From Bacteroidota bacterium (GTDB lineage Bacteria > Bacteroidota > Bacteroidia > Chitinophagales > UBA2359): a stretch of 41,272 nucleotides of DNA. Positions 1-8,600 of this stretch are shown here, piece by piece. Position numbers and translations under genes: made by a program. Location: NCBI GenBank assembly GCA_020631155.1, contig JAHDHV010000010.1, positions 1 through 41,272 of the forward strand, in the 5' to 3' direction. The notes under the pieces were generated by a model. The model was not told where the DNA came from, did no database searches, and worked only from the letters and a program-made list of their open reading frames with translations. Positions within the stretch are counted from its first letter, which is position 1. Each line of letters starts with the position of its first letter.

Positions 1-1121
1 TATAAGAGCCTTTGCAGATGAAACCATGTAAGAGGTTATAAAATAAGTTGATTGGCACTTTTTGGTACCATTGAGAAGTGTTGGGTTGTTAGTTAGTTGG
101 TGATATTAAAAGCTAGATAGCTTATATCCTTTCTTACCTCTTAAATTAGAACAAGTAAAAAGTGCTTAGACATAATATAGGAGACATAAGACTTGAAGTA
201 ATTATTTTATTATTAATAATAAAGTAACTTGTGGCAAGTTCAAATGCCATTTATGTTTTGCCTAACTACTTAAAAAATACTTGAACATAAATAATAATCC
301 CATTGTTATAATAGAATTATAAAAAACTATTCATTTTTTGTAGACATGCATTGATTTCAAAGAGAAGAACTTGGTTGATGGTGAATATTGAAATCATTGA
401 TGATTAGAGTAAGTTTGGCACAAAAATTGCTAAAATTAAGCACATCTTCATTTACAATAACATTGCATATGTGCAAGATTTGACCAGAACCTCAAAGAAT
501 GAACATCAATAATTAATTGATTCAACACAAACAACTTGTAGGACATGGCTACAAAAGTTAATTAGTTTCAAAGAGCTAATAAGATTAAAAAAATCTTGTC
601 AATAGTGTAATATCTCTCTCCAAAGGAATCATAAAAAGGTGATTTAAACAAAATACACCTCATTATTTTATTTATACGGCTAAATGTTGCTTTAGGTTAC
701 CTTTTTTATTGAAAAAATAAAATAAAATTTACAAAGCTATGATTTTCTAAATAAAGTGTTTTTAATTAAATGTTTACGCTTGTAAAATTTTACTAAATTG
801 TGACAACATAATACACCCATTTTTAATTTTTCCCTTGATTAGATTTTATTTTTTAATAAAATGGTTTTTAATTTCTTTCCCTTTTTCTAAGAAAAATAAC
901 TCAAAAACAATTTCCATACACTACTCTGTTGTAACAAACCATGAAAATATGATAAAAGTTTCATAAGTTGTTGTAATTTAAACTAATCCTATCGCTTTTG
1001 CAATTTTTTTTTTAAAATCATGACTAAAAAGACAAAAGCACGACATGTAAAAATGCCGTGCCTATTTTGGTGATTAACAAGAGCTAAAAGCACTAGATGA
1101 AGCTAATTGTTGAACCATTGC
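1..1121. other. Gene-free AT-rich stretch
   Basis: No convincing reading frame is seen on either strand in these 1.1 kb. It is very AT-rich and carries one copy of the heptamer-rich inverted-repeat element (161-272). The first 13 bases equal a stretch at 25351-25363 inside a candidate small RNA, so the tail of a related unit may lie at the window edge. The stretch faces the 3' end of the minus-strand gene that ends at 1122. Confidence 0.6.
161..272 (+). repeat. Family A MITE-like repeat, copy 1
   Basis: About 110 bp matching copies at 3341, 15127, 17867 and (reversed) 26961. Its left end resembles AAGTGCCTAGAC and its right end is an imperfect inverted version of it. The left half contains heptamers of the type GACATAA/GACTTGA; the right half contains a CAAATGCC-like segment and ends CCTAACTACTTAA. 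There is no coding capacity. Confidence 0.55.
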
Positions 1122-2561
1122 TTATTCGGTTAAGAGCAATTTTGCCTCATATCTTTGATGGGCAGTTTGTACCTGAATTAAGTACAAACCTTTATGTAAG
1201 TGACGTAAATCCAGATTTGTATTCAAACTCGGAATGTCTTTAGGATTAAGGATTTGAGTATAGGCTAGTTGTCCTGTTACAGTATATACCTGAATATATA
1301 CAGGTGTTGATTGAACATCGGGAATGTTGAAATAAACAATGCCATTGCTTGGATTAGGAGTAAGTTTTAGTGGTAAAGTTTCAGGTTTGAGTTTTCCTTT
1401 TCCTATAGTTTTAGTCTTCGTAATTTTTACTAAATAATCTTCCACCTCTCCACGTTGAAAATCCGAACAAGCATCTACAGGTGCGCTGTTCTGCTTCGAA
1501 ATAACACGCATTAAAGTTTCGCCAGCCAATGCTTCTTGTGGAATTGTCAATTCTCCAGTAAGTAGCCGTCCTGTGTAGTTGGCATCATATAGTAATTCAT
1601 TCGCTTCAAAACTATCACTTTGGTCTAAGTCTACCCATACTTGAGCAAAATTAGGGTGATTATCAGCTACTTGAGTAATGAGTTTCAGGGGATAAGCTTC
1701 TCCTGTTCTGAGGCTGATGTGTAGGTCATTATCTAGTGTAAAAGTACTATAAGCTTGACTATTGCTAGAGCGATTTTGTAGGTTGCCGATGCCAAAGAAC
1801 TGAATGTAGTTTGGGCTGTAGGTGCTACTGTTTTGATTAGGCAAACAGTAATTATTTGGGCGAATCCAAAGGGTAAGAGAGGCATCAGCCATAGCGACTA
1901 TACTTCTATCAGTTTGATATAAAACAGCACTTTGTAGCGGAATAGTCATTGGCTCATATCTATGATCAGGGGTGATGGTTGGAGCCTCAATGATTGAGAA
2001 TGGAATAACAGGAATGATACAACCGCCCGAACAAAGAGCCCCACTAATATCAGGATTACCAGTTGGATCGTTAGAACTCATGCCAATATAAAGCATATTT
2101 TTGTCCTGAATTCTGTACTTAGCAGAAAAATCTTGCCCTAGCACTCCGAAAGAAGAAGGAATGAAATGAGCACTATCACCGCCAAGTTTGAAATACAAAG
2201 CATTAGCAGGAATAGCTTGTCCATTCTGATCTTTGGCAACTACAGTATAGTGAACAGCCCCTTTGTCAAAATGACTATAGGTAATTCCTAGGCTAATGTC
2301 ATCAGAAAGAGTAGGAGAAACTAGCTGTTTCTGGTAATCCCAAAAGGATAACAGAGTAGCATTTTCGTCATTTTCTAAGCAACTATGAGTCAACGTTTTT
2401 GCGGTTGTTGCTTTTTCTTGAAGGCATTTAGAGCTTGTTTTGACTTGTTGGCAAAAGCCATTTGTCAACCAGGCAAACTGTAAATAAAACAAACAGAATA
2501 GTCCGATTGTTACATTAAAATTACTTTTCATAACTCTTTTGGTTTTTCGTAAGTTAAACAT
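1122..2561 (-). CDS. Secreted protein with GEVED domain and T9SS type A sorting domain
   Basis: Predicted exported protein of unknown function, 479 aa from the ATG at 2561. Met11 (ATG at 2531) is an alternative start that puts the basic residues closer to the hydrophobic segment (about residues 17-38, ending NGFCQQ). The middle (roughly 60-300) is unrecognised. Around residues 300-385 a region with VWVDLDQSDSF and then RGEVEDYLVKI is a GEVED domain, common in Bacteroidota surface proteins. The last 80 residues, from LKLTPNPSNG through VYTVTGQLAY to GLYLIQV, form a type A T9SS sorting domain. By family knowledge this sends the protein across the outer membrane to the surface or medium. No T9SS core component lies nearby, and the gene is probably transcribed alone. 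Sure of the export route, not of the role. Confidence 0.88.
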   Translation of the reverse strand: MFNLRKTKRVMKSNFNVTIGLFCLFYLQFAWLTNGFCQQVKTSSKCLQEKATTAKTLTHSCLENDENATLLSFWDYQKQLVSPTLSDDISLGITYSHFDKGAVHYTVVAKDQNGQAIPANALYFKLGGDSAHFIPSSFGVLGQDFSAKYRIQDKNMLYIGMSSNDPTGNPDISGALCSGGCIIPVIPFSIIEAPTITPDHRYEPMTIPLQSAVLYQTDRSIVAMADASLTLWIRPNNYCLPNQNSSTYSPNYIQFFGIGNLQNRSSNSQAYSTFTLDNDLHISLRTGEAYPLKLITQVADNHPNFAQVWVDLDQSDSFEANELLYDANYTGRLLTGELTIPQEALAGETLMRVISKQNSAPVDACSDFQRGEVEDYLVKITKTKTIGKGKLKPETLPLKLTPNPSNGIVYFNIPDVQSTPVYIQVYTVTGQLAYTQILNPKDIPSLNTNLDLRHLHKGLYLIQVQTAHQRYEAKLLLTE

Positions 2562-2681
2562 TTGTTTGAGATTAGATAGGCTATTTAGGAAAAAGCATCT
2601 ATCAAATACTCACTTAGTAATCAATTGAGAAATGAAAAGGTTAACGATTTATCGAACTATTTTTTTATTTTTTTTAATAAA

Positions 2682-3308
2682 CTAAACAAATATTTCATAT
2701 TTTATATGTTTAGTTTGTATTATTTTTTGTAATTTTCTAACTGCTTGCAGCCTTCTTGTTTTAGCTACGTTAACGTTGGCATAATTCATTGTATGGACAA
2801 TAGCATCTAAACAATAGTTTTTAAAATAAAATAAGCGAAGTATGGTTTGTGAACTTTGATCTAACTGACAAAACAAGTGGTCTAACAATAATTGTTGATG
2901 ATGGTGTAATTCATCTAAAAAATATGGGTTATTCAAAAATTCTGGTAGTATTAAAAGGTTAGTCTTTCGGTCCTCTAAGGCTTTTTTGTTAAAAAAATTA
3001 ATCAATTTGTAATCACCTATTTTGTATAAATAAGCTTTTAACGGGGCTTGCGACTGCTTCGTATTTAAGGTTTTAATGTTTACATACAATGCCTCTAAAC
3101 TGTCGTGAAAAATATCGCTGGCGGTTTCATGAGAGCAATTGTACTTTTGTATTGCTCTATAAATAAATGGATTGCGAAAAGTGCGATAAATATCATCCCA
3201 TAGTTTGGATGGATTGTTTTCTAGTTGTTCACAAAGTTGACCTAGCGTAATATTATCTAAAAACAAGTCCTTTGATGAGTCCTTTGGGTCAAGAGGTACT
3301 TCTTTCAT
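2682..3308 (-). CDS. ECF-like RNA polymerase sigma factor
   Basis: 208-aa sigma-70 family protein. Residues about 45-115 fit region 2: a helix with ASDIFHDSLEALYVNI, then LKAYLYKIGDYKLINFF, the core-binding and -10-recognition helices. Residues about 145-200 fit region 4: LDQSSQTILRLFYFKNY, then a helix-turn-helix ending RRLQAVRKLQKII. Regions 1 and 3 are absent, as in ECF sigmas. No anti-sigma factor gene follows: the next gene downstream is the GEVED/T9SS protein 120 bp away on the same strand, which is a possible target but not proven. It is divergent from the 522-aa protein starting at 3931, with a 0.6-kb gap between them. Region 4 is divergent, so the family call is firmer than any regulon. 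Confidence 0.85.
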   Translation of the reverse strand: MKEVPLDPKDSSKDLFLDNITLGQLCEQLENNPSKLWDDIYRTFRNPFIYRAIQKYNCSHETASDIFHDSLEALYVNIKTLNTKQSQAPLKAYLYKIGDYKLINFFNKKALEDRKTNLLILPEFLNNPYFLDELHHHQQLLLDHLFCQLDQSSQTILRLFYFKNYCLDAIVHTMNYANVNVAKTRRLQAVRKLQKIIQTKHIKYEIFV

Positions 3309-3930
3309 AGCGGATTAATGTTAATTAAAACACTTTTTTGGTGTTTAGACATAAGAAACGATGTAGAATTTGATATAATTTCCTCATTATCAGCTATTTA
3401 TGACAAATTCAAATGTCGTTTAATATTGTCTATTTGCTAAATCGTAAAAAAAAGTGTCTGTAGATGATGGTGTGTATTATGGTGTTATTTTGTTTGGATC
3501 AGGTGTTTTTGGTCATATAGTTTTTTTTGTATAGAGTTAACTAAAAAAGTGTATTTTAAGCTCGTCAAAGTTAAAAAGCATAGTGTAAATGCCCAAAGCT
3601 AAGAAGTAAAGTAAGTGAGATTTTTTTGCTAGAATAGATATTATTGTTGAGTGCTATTTGTCTTTTATAAAAGGCTAGTAGTTAGTGAATTAGTGTGTTT
3701 ATTTTTTTGCTATAAATGATTTTTGTAGTGAGGGGAAAAGCTGTTATTTGTTATTGTAAGATTATAAAGTAGTATTTTTTGCTGTAAATGACTTATTTAC
3801 AAAATTAAAAGAAAAAGAGAGAGCAGAACGAAATTCAATTAGTAGGTAATTGAAAATAAATGCTTTGTTAAAAAAAGTATTATTTTTGGAGAAAAGTGAA
3901 TCAGTATTGTGTTATGAAAAAATAAAATGT
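3309..3930. other. Divergent intergenic region with direct repeats
   Basis: AT-rich gap between the sigma factor (-) and the 522-aa protein (+). It contains a diverged family A repeat (3341-3440) and a 17-bp direct repeat with one mismatch (TTTTTTGCTATAAATGA at 3703-3719 and 3775-3791) 72 bp apart, which could be a regulatory site. No small gene is supported. Confidence 0.4.
3341..3440 (+). repeat. Family A MITE-like repeat, diverged copy 2
   Basis: Begins GTGTTTAGACATAAG and ends TGTCTATTTGCTAA. It shares the CAAATGTCGTTTAAT segment with the right half of the copy at 17867. It has drifted more than the other copies. Confidence 0.4.
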
Positions 3931-5499
3931 ATGCAAGAAAGTCGTTTAGTAGAAGTATTTAAAACATTGACTAGGAGTGAGTTAACACAGTTTCAGAAGT
4001 TTGTTAACTCGCCTTATATGAGCAATAGCCCAAAAAATATTGCCCTTTTTCGCTTATTACGGGCGGATTTAAGGGCTTATGAGACAGAAAACGACAAAAA
4101 AAACTATCATTTATCTTCAGAAAGGGCGTATACAAAGGTATATCGTGAAAAATGGACAGGAATTAAGAATCAAAGAGATAAGTTAATGCAAATAAGAAAA
4201 CAGTTGTTGGAGCATATAGAATATTTTTTGGTATTGGAGTATGTAAAAAAGCAAGAGAAGGAAGGTAAAGAGGCGGTTTTTTTTAATAAAACAATTGTTT
4301 TGGCAGTCGTCTATGAGAACAAAAAACTAATTAAATATGCCCTTCAACACTTAGAAAAAGGCTTGAAACTACTGGAGCAGCAAAAGGTAATAGATAATGA
4401 TTATTTTCAAGCAAAGGCAAAAATAAACGAATATTTATTGCGTTTAACGATGCCTAGCGAGACAAAAGATAGCAAGGCATTGCAGAAGTATGCTGCCGAA
4501 ATGAATAAAAATATGGATTATGATTATTATTTTAAAAAATTAGTGTTTTATTGCAGCAGTGCTACTCGCCGTCATTTGCTTAAAGGTGTTGATACGGTTT
4601 GTTCTAATAAAATAAGGGAAGTATTTAACTTTATAGAAAAAAATGACTTATTAGACATACCAACTTTTGCAGGTTATTATTATTATGCCCAAACTTTATT
4701 TTTTGATAAAGATAAGGAAAAGAAACTAGCTGCTTTTAAAGGATTAAAAAATGTTTTATTAACTAAAGGAGACTACCTATCGGATTTTGATTTAAGACAG
4801 TTCTGTAATAGTGTCATTAATTTTTACACTTTGCAAATTAGAATGGGAGAAAGCAAACATTTTGCAGATATGTTGGAGCTTTACAGATGGGCGATACCTG
4901 CTAATGTGTTAGAGGTAGGCGGCTTTTTAGACCATAATCATTATAGAAAATGTTTAAGTGCTGCTTGTGTATTAAAAGAATTTGATTGTGCAGCAAAATT
5001 TTCTAAACTGCATACTAAAAAACTGAGACTTGATTTTCAGGATAGTTATTATGTTTATGGGCAGGCTACTATATGTTTTTATAAAAAAGAATATAAAAAA
5101 GCCATTCAAGAAATGAATCAACTTCAACCAGCTAAAGATGATGATTATTTAAAATTATTTGCTCGTTTATTAATTGCAAAAATAGGTTATGAGCAGCCCA
5201 ATGTTTATAAATACCTCACCAATTTTAGAGTAACAGGTAGTGATACTACTTTTGAAAATTATTTGCAAAATGTGCAAAGATGGGTGCGAGAACATGCTAA
5301 ACTTTTAGGAGAAAATTATGAGTATTATAAAAGCTTAATTGATTTTTTATTAAGATTATTTAAAATAAAAATAAATTACACTTACAAAGCCAAAAGATCA
5401 CAACAACAACTGAAAAAGGTAATTAAGGACATCAATACCTGCCCACATATGATTTGTGAAAAGAATTGGTTGTTAACCAAAATAAATGAATTACAGTAG
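3931..5499 (+). CDS. Conserved hypothetical protein, helical, unknown function
   Basis: 522 aa from ATG 3931. The frame opens at a TTG at 3850, but that start has no ribosome site. From 3931 the protein begins MQESRLVEVFKTLTRSELTQ, followed by FQKFVNSPY, which looks like the natural N-terminus of a Bacteroidota family I recall only as hypothetical. The N-terminal 90 residues seem a distinct helical domain. The rest is rich in Lys, Tyr and Leu with repeated helix pairs (for example CFYKKEYKKAIQEMNQLQP), suggesting TPR-like solenoid structure. There is no signal peptide, membrane segment or catalytic motif. It is divergent from an ECF-like sigma factor, which may or may not be meaningful. It ends inside an inverted repeat that may terminate transcription. 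A cytoplasmic scaffold is a guess only. Confidence 0.8.
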   Translation: MQESRLVEVFKTLTRSELTQFQKFVNSPYMSNSPKNIALFRLLRADLRAYETENDKKNYHLSSERAYTKVYREKWTGIKNQRDKLMQIRKQLLEHIEYFLVLEYVKKQEKEGKEAVFFNKTIVLAVVYENKKLIKYALQHLEKGLKLLEQQKVIDNDYFQAKAKINEYLLRLTMPSETKDSKALQKYAAEMNKNMDYDYYFKKLVFYCSSATRRHLLKGVDTVCSNKIREVFNFIEKNDLLDIPTFAGYYYYAQTLFFDKDKEKKLAAFKGLKNVLLTKGDYLSDFDLRQFCNSVINFYTLQIRMGESKHFADMLELYRWAIPANVLEVGGFLDHNHYRKCLSAACVLKEFDCAAKFSKLHTKKLRLDFQDSYYVYGQATICFYKKEYKKAIQEMNQLQPAKDDDYLKLFARLLIAKIGYEQPNVYKYLTNFRVTGSDTTFENYLQNVQRWVREHAKLLGENYEYYKSLIDFLLRLFKIKINYTYKAKRSQQQLKKVIKDINTCPHMICEKNWLLTKINELQ

Positions 5500-5600
5500 A
5501 GAGACGTAAGATGTTGCGTCTCCCCAAGCAATGGAGATACAAAATGCTGCGTCTCCCCCCCAAACAATGGAGACGCAAAATTTTGTGTCTCTACTGTAAT
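5490..5600. repeat. GAGACGC-type inverted and direct repeat between convergent genes
   Basis: The two ends are an imperfect inverted repeat about 30 bp long (ATTACAGTAGAG at the left, CTCTACTGTAAT at the right). Three direct units of the GAGACGCAAAATGCTGCGTCTC kind lie between them, each itself partly palindromic. It covers the stop codon of the plus-strand gene (5497-5499) and stops 7 bp before the end of the minus-strand gene, so it is well placed as a two-way terminator. From memory, similar GAGACGC hairpins recur in cyanobacterial and Bacteroidota genomes. Confidence 0.7.
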
Positions 5601-5606
5601 AATTTT

Positions 5607-8600
5607 TTAATACCTCAATACCCGCACCCCAATCACGCTGGCATTAGGACGATAGGCGTTGAAATCGCTGATGGATACGGTATTGTCCATATTGGCATCG
5701 GGGGCGGAGTAGGTGCCTGTGCTGCTGAGTTCATCGTCATAGGTGTTGAAGTCGGCGACATTGATGATGCCGTTGCCATTGAAGTCGCCTGCGTATTGTG
5801 CAAAAACGCCACTGCCGACACTTATCATTTGACTCGCTCCAAATGCTTGATTAACTGCCGTACTGAAATCGTAGGTCGTTACATTGGGCAAGGTCACAGC
5901 GGTTGCGCTCATCGTTGCTAGGTGATTGCGAGAGCGTACCACTAGATAGTAGTTGCTACCGCTAGTAGCTAGACTTGGCAATAAAACACCATTTGTCACA
6001 CCGTCAATGTCTACAATAAAACCGTCATTTCGCAAAAAGGCAGCACGTTGAGCTACTATTGTATTGTAATTGCTTGCATCTCGTAGTTCTACCAATACCC
6101 AATCAGTGACATCATTAGGGATGCTTGACATATTGACCACACTTTCTGTTCCTGTATATTGCCAAGGTGTGGTATTAAAAGGTTGTGTTAATGGAAGGAT
6201 GTTGTTTGTGCGTAAGTTGGTAGACATTAAGCCTGTGGTATTGTTGTAACTGCCCTGTAAAAACACTCGTATTTTAGCGATTACTGTACAACTGCTGACT
6301 AGAATATTTTGCATTAAATTATTAGAACAATTCGCACCATTTACCGAATAATTGACTGGAATATTTCCATTTAAACCAGTAGGATCAAAATTAGTTCCTG
6401 TTACACCTGTTCCTGACCAAGTGCCTGAATTATCGGCATTTATAGCTAATAAAGTTGTTAAATTTAGAGGCGGATCGGTATCACAAAGACTAGAAGGTGC
6501 TGTCCAAGTGACATTAGGCGCAGCCTCTACCACAATATTTTGCATTAAATTATTAGAACAATTCGCACCATTTACCGAATAATTGACTGGAATATTTCCA
6601 TTTAAACCAGTAGGATCAAAATTAGTTCCTGTTACACCTGTTCCTGACCAAGTGCCTGAATTATCGGCATTTATAGCTAATAAAGTTGTTAAATTTAGAG
6701 GCGGATCGGTATCACAAAGACTAGAAGGTGCTGTCCAAGTGACATTAGGCGCAGCCTCTACCACAATATTTTGCATTAAATTATTAGAACAATTCGCGCC
6801 ATTTACCGAATAATTAACTGCAATATTTCCATTTAAACCAGCAGGATCAAAATTAGTTCCAGTTACGCCTGTTCCTGACCAAGTGCCTGAATTATCGGCA
6901 TTTATAGTTAACAAAGTCATCAAATCTAAAGGTACATCGTCCGCACAAATTGGTGTGCTAGGCGTTGTCCAAGTGACATTAGGCGCAGCCTCTACTACAA
7001 TATTTTGGGTTAAATTATTGGAACAATTCGCGCCATTTGCTGAATAAGTGACTGCAATACTTCCAGACAAAGCAGACGGGTCAAAGTTAGTTCCTGTTAC
7101 GCCTGTTCCTGACCAAGTGCCTGAATTATCGGCATTTATAGCTAACAAAGTCATCAAATCTAAAGGTACATCGTCCGCACAAATTGGTGTGCTAGGTGTT
7201 GTCCAAGTGACATTAGGCGCAGCTTCTACTACAATATTTTGGGTTAAATTATTGGAGCAATTCGCGCCATTTACCGAATAATTAACTGCAATACTTCCAT
7301 TTAAACCAGCAGGATTAAAATTAGTTCCTGTTACGCCTGTTCCTGACCAAGTGCCTGAATTATCGGCATTTACATCCAATAAAGTTATTAAATCTATAGC
7401 AGCATCATTATCACAAATAGGTGTAGTAGGCGTTGTCCAGGTTACATTTGGTGTAGCCTCAATGGTAATATTTTGCGTTAAACTATTGGTGCAACTTGCA
7501 TTGTTGACGGTATAGGTAATAGGAATAGAGCCTGATAGACCCGTTGGATCGAAATTATTGCTTGTTACGCCTGTTCCCGACCAAGTGCCGTTTGTTAAAC
7601 CTGTGGTTATCAAGGTATTTAAATCGAAAATAGGGTCGCTATCACAAAGGGTAGTTGTTGCCATCCAAGATGCATCAGGAATGGGATTAACAACAATATT
7701 TTGAGTCGAATTTTGAATACAACCGCCATTATTGACTGTATAGGTAACTGCAATATTTCCAGCTAAACCAGCAGGGTCAAAATTGGTAGTTATTACACCT
7801 GTTCCCGACCAAGTGCCTGAGTTATCCGCATTTACATCTAATAAAGTCATTAAATCTATAGGAGTATCATCACTACAGAGCGGTGTGCTAGGTGTTGTCC
7901 AAGTGACATTTGGTGTAGCCTCCACAGTGATGTTTTGTGTTAGACTATTGATACAACCTGCATCATTGACGGTATAGGTAATGGGAATGGAACCAGACAA
8001 ACCCGTTGGATCGAAATTATTACTTGTTACGCCTGTTCCCGACCAAGTACCGTTTGGTAAACCTGTGGTTATCAAGGTATTCAAATTGAGAATGGGGTCA
8101 CTATCACAGACTATAGTTGAAGCTGCCCAAGATGCATCAGGAAGAGCAATCACAATATTTTGGGTCAACTCTTTGGTGCAGGGGGCTGCGCCGAGCGTAT
8201 AAGTAATAGGGATAGAGCCAGATAAACCAGTCGGGTCAAAGTTGTTAGCTGTTACACCTGCTCCCGACCAAGTGCCACCAACCGTTGCATTAGGATGGAG
8301 TAAAGTATTTAAATCAATAGGTGCAGCCGTTTCACAAAGCGTAGTTGTATCCCAAGCAGCAACAAGAGCAGTAGAAACGGTTTTACTAATGGTAAAATTA
8401 TCTACAATATTATCGTTTTGATCAATGGCTGTTACGTCAACACTCATGCCATTGATGTTGACAATCAGGTAGTGATGTATAAAGTTTTGTACCGAAATAT
8501 GCGGCCAGTCATTCGGTTTAGAATCGTCTAAATTTCCGCCACCGCCACCAGAAGTAACATATTTAACGCCATTTAATTCTCCTCTTTCATAGCCATGCAT

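Noticed and set aside
3850-3930. TTG start giving a 549-aa protein
   Set aside because: The 27 extra residues look non-family and have no ribosome site; ATG 3931 gives a natural N-terminus.
5511-5921. 136-aa plus-strand frame
   Set aside because: It starts in the GAGACGC repeat and continues antisense to the phosphoesterase gene.
6352-8202. Several 64-77 aa plus-strand frames, two of them identical
   Set aside because: They are antisense shadows of the Ig-like repeats of the minus-strand phosphoesterase, so they repeat with the same period.
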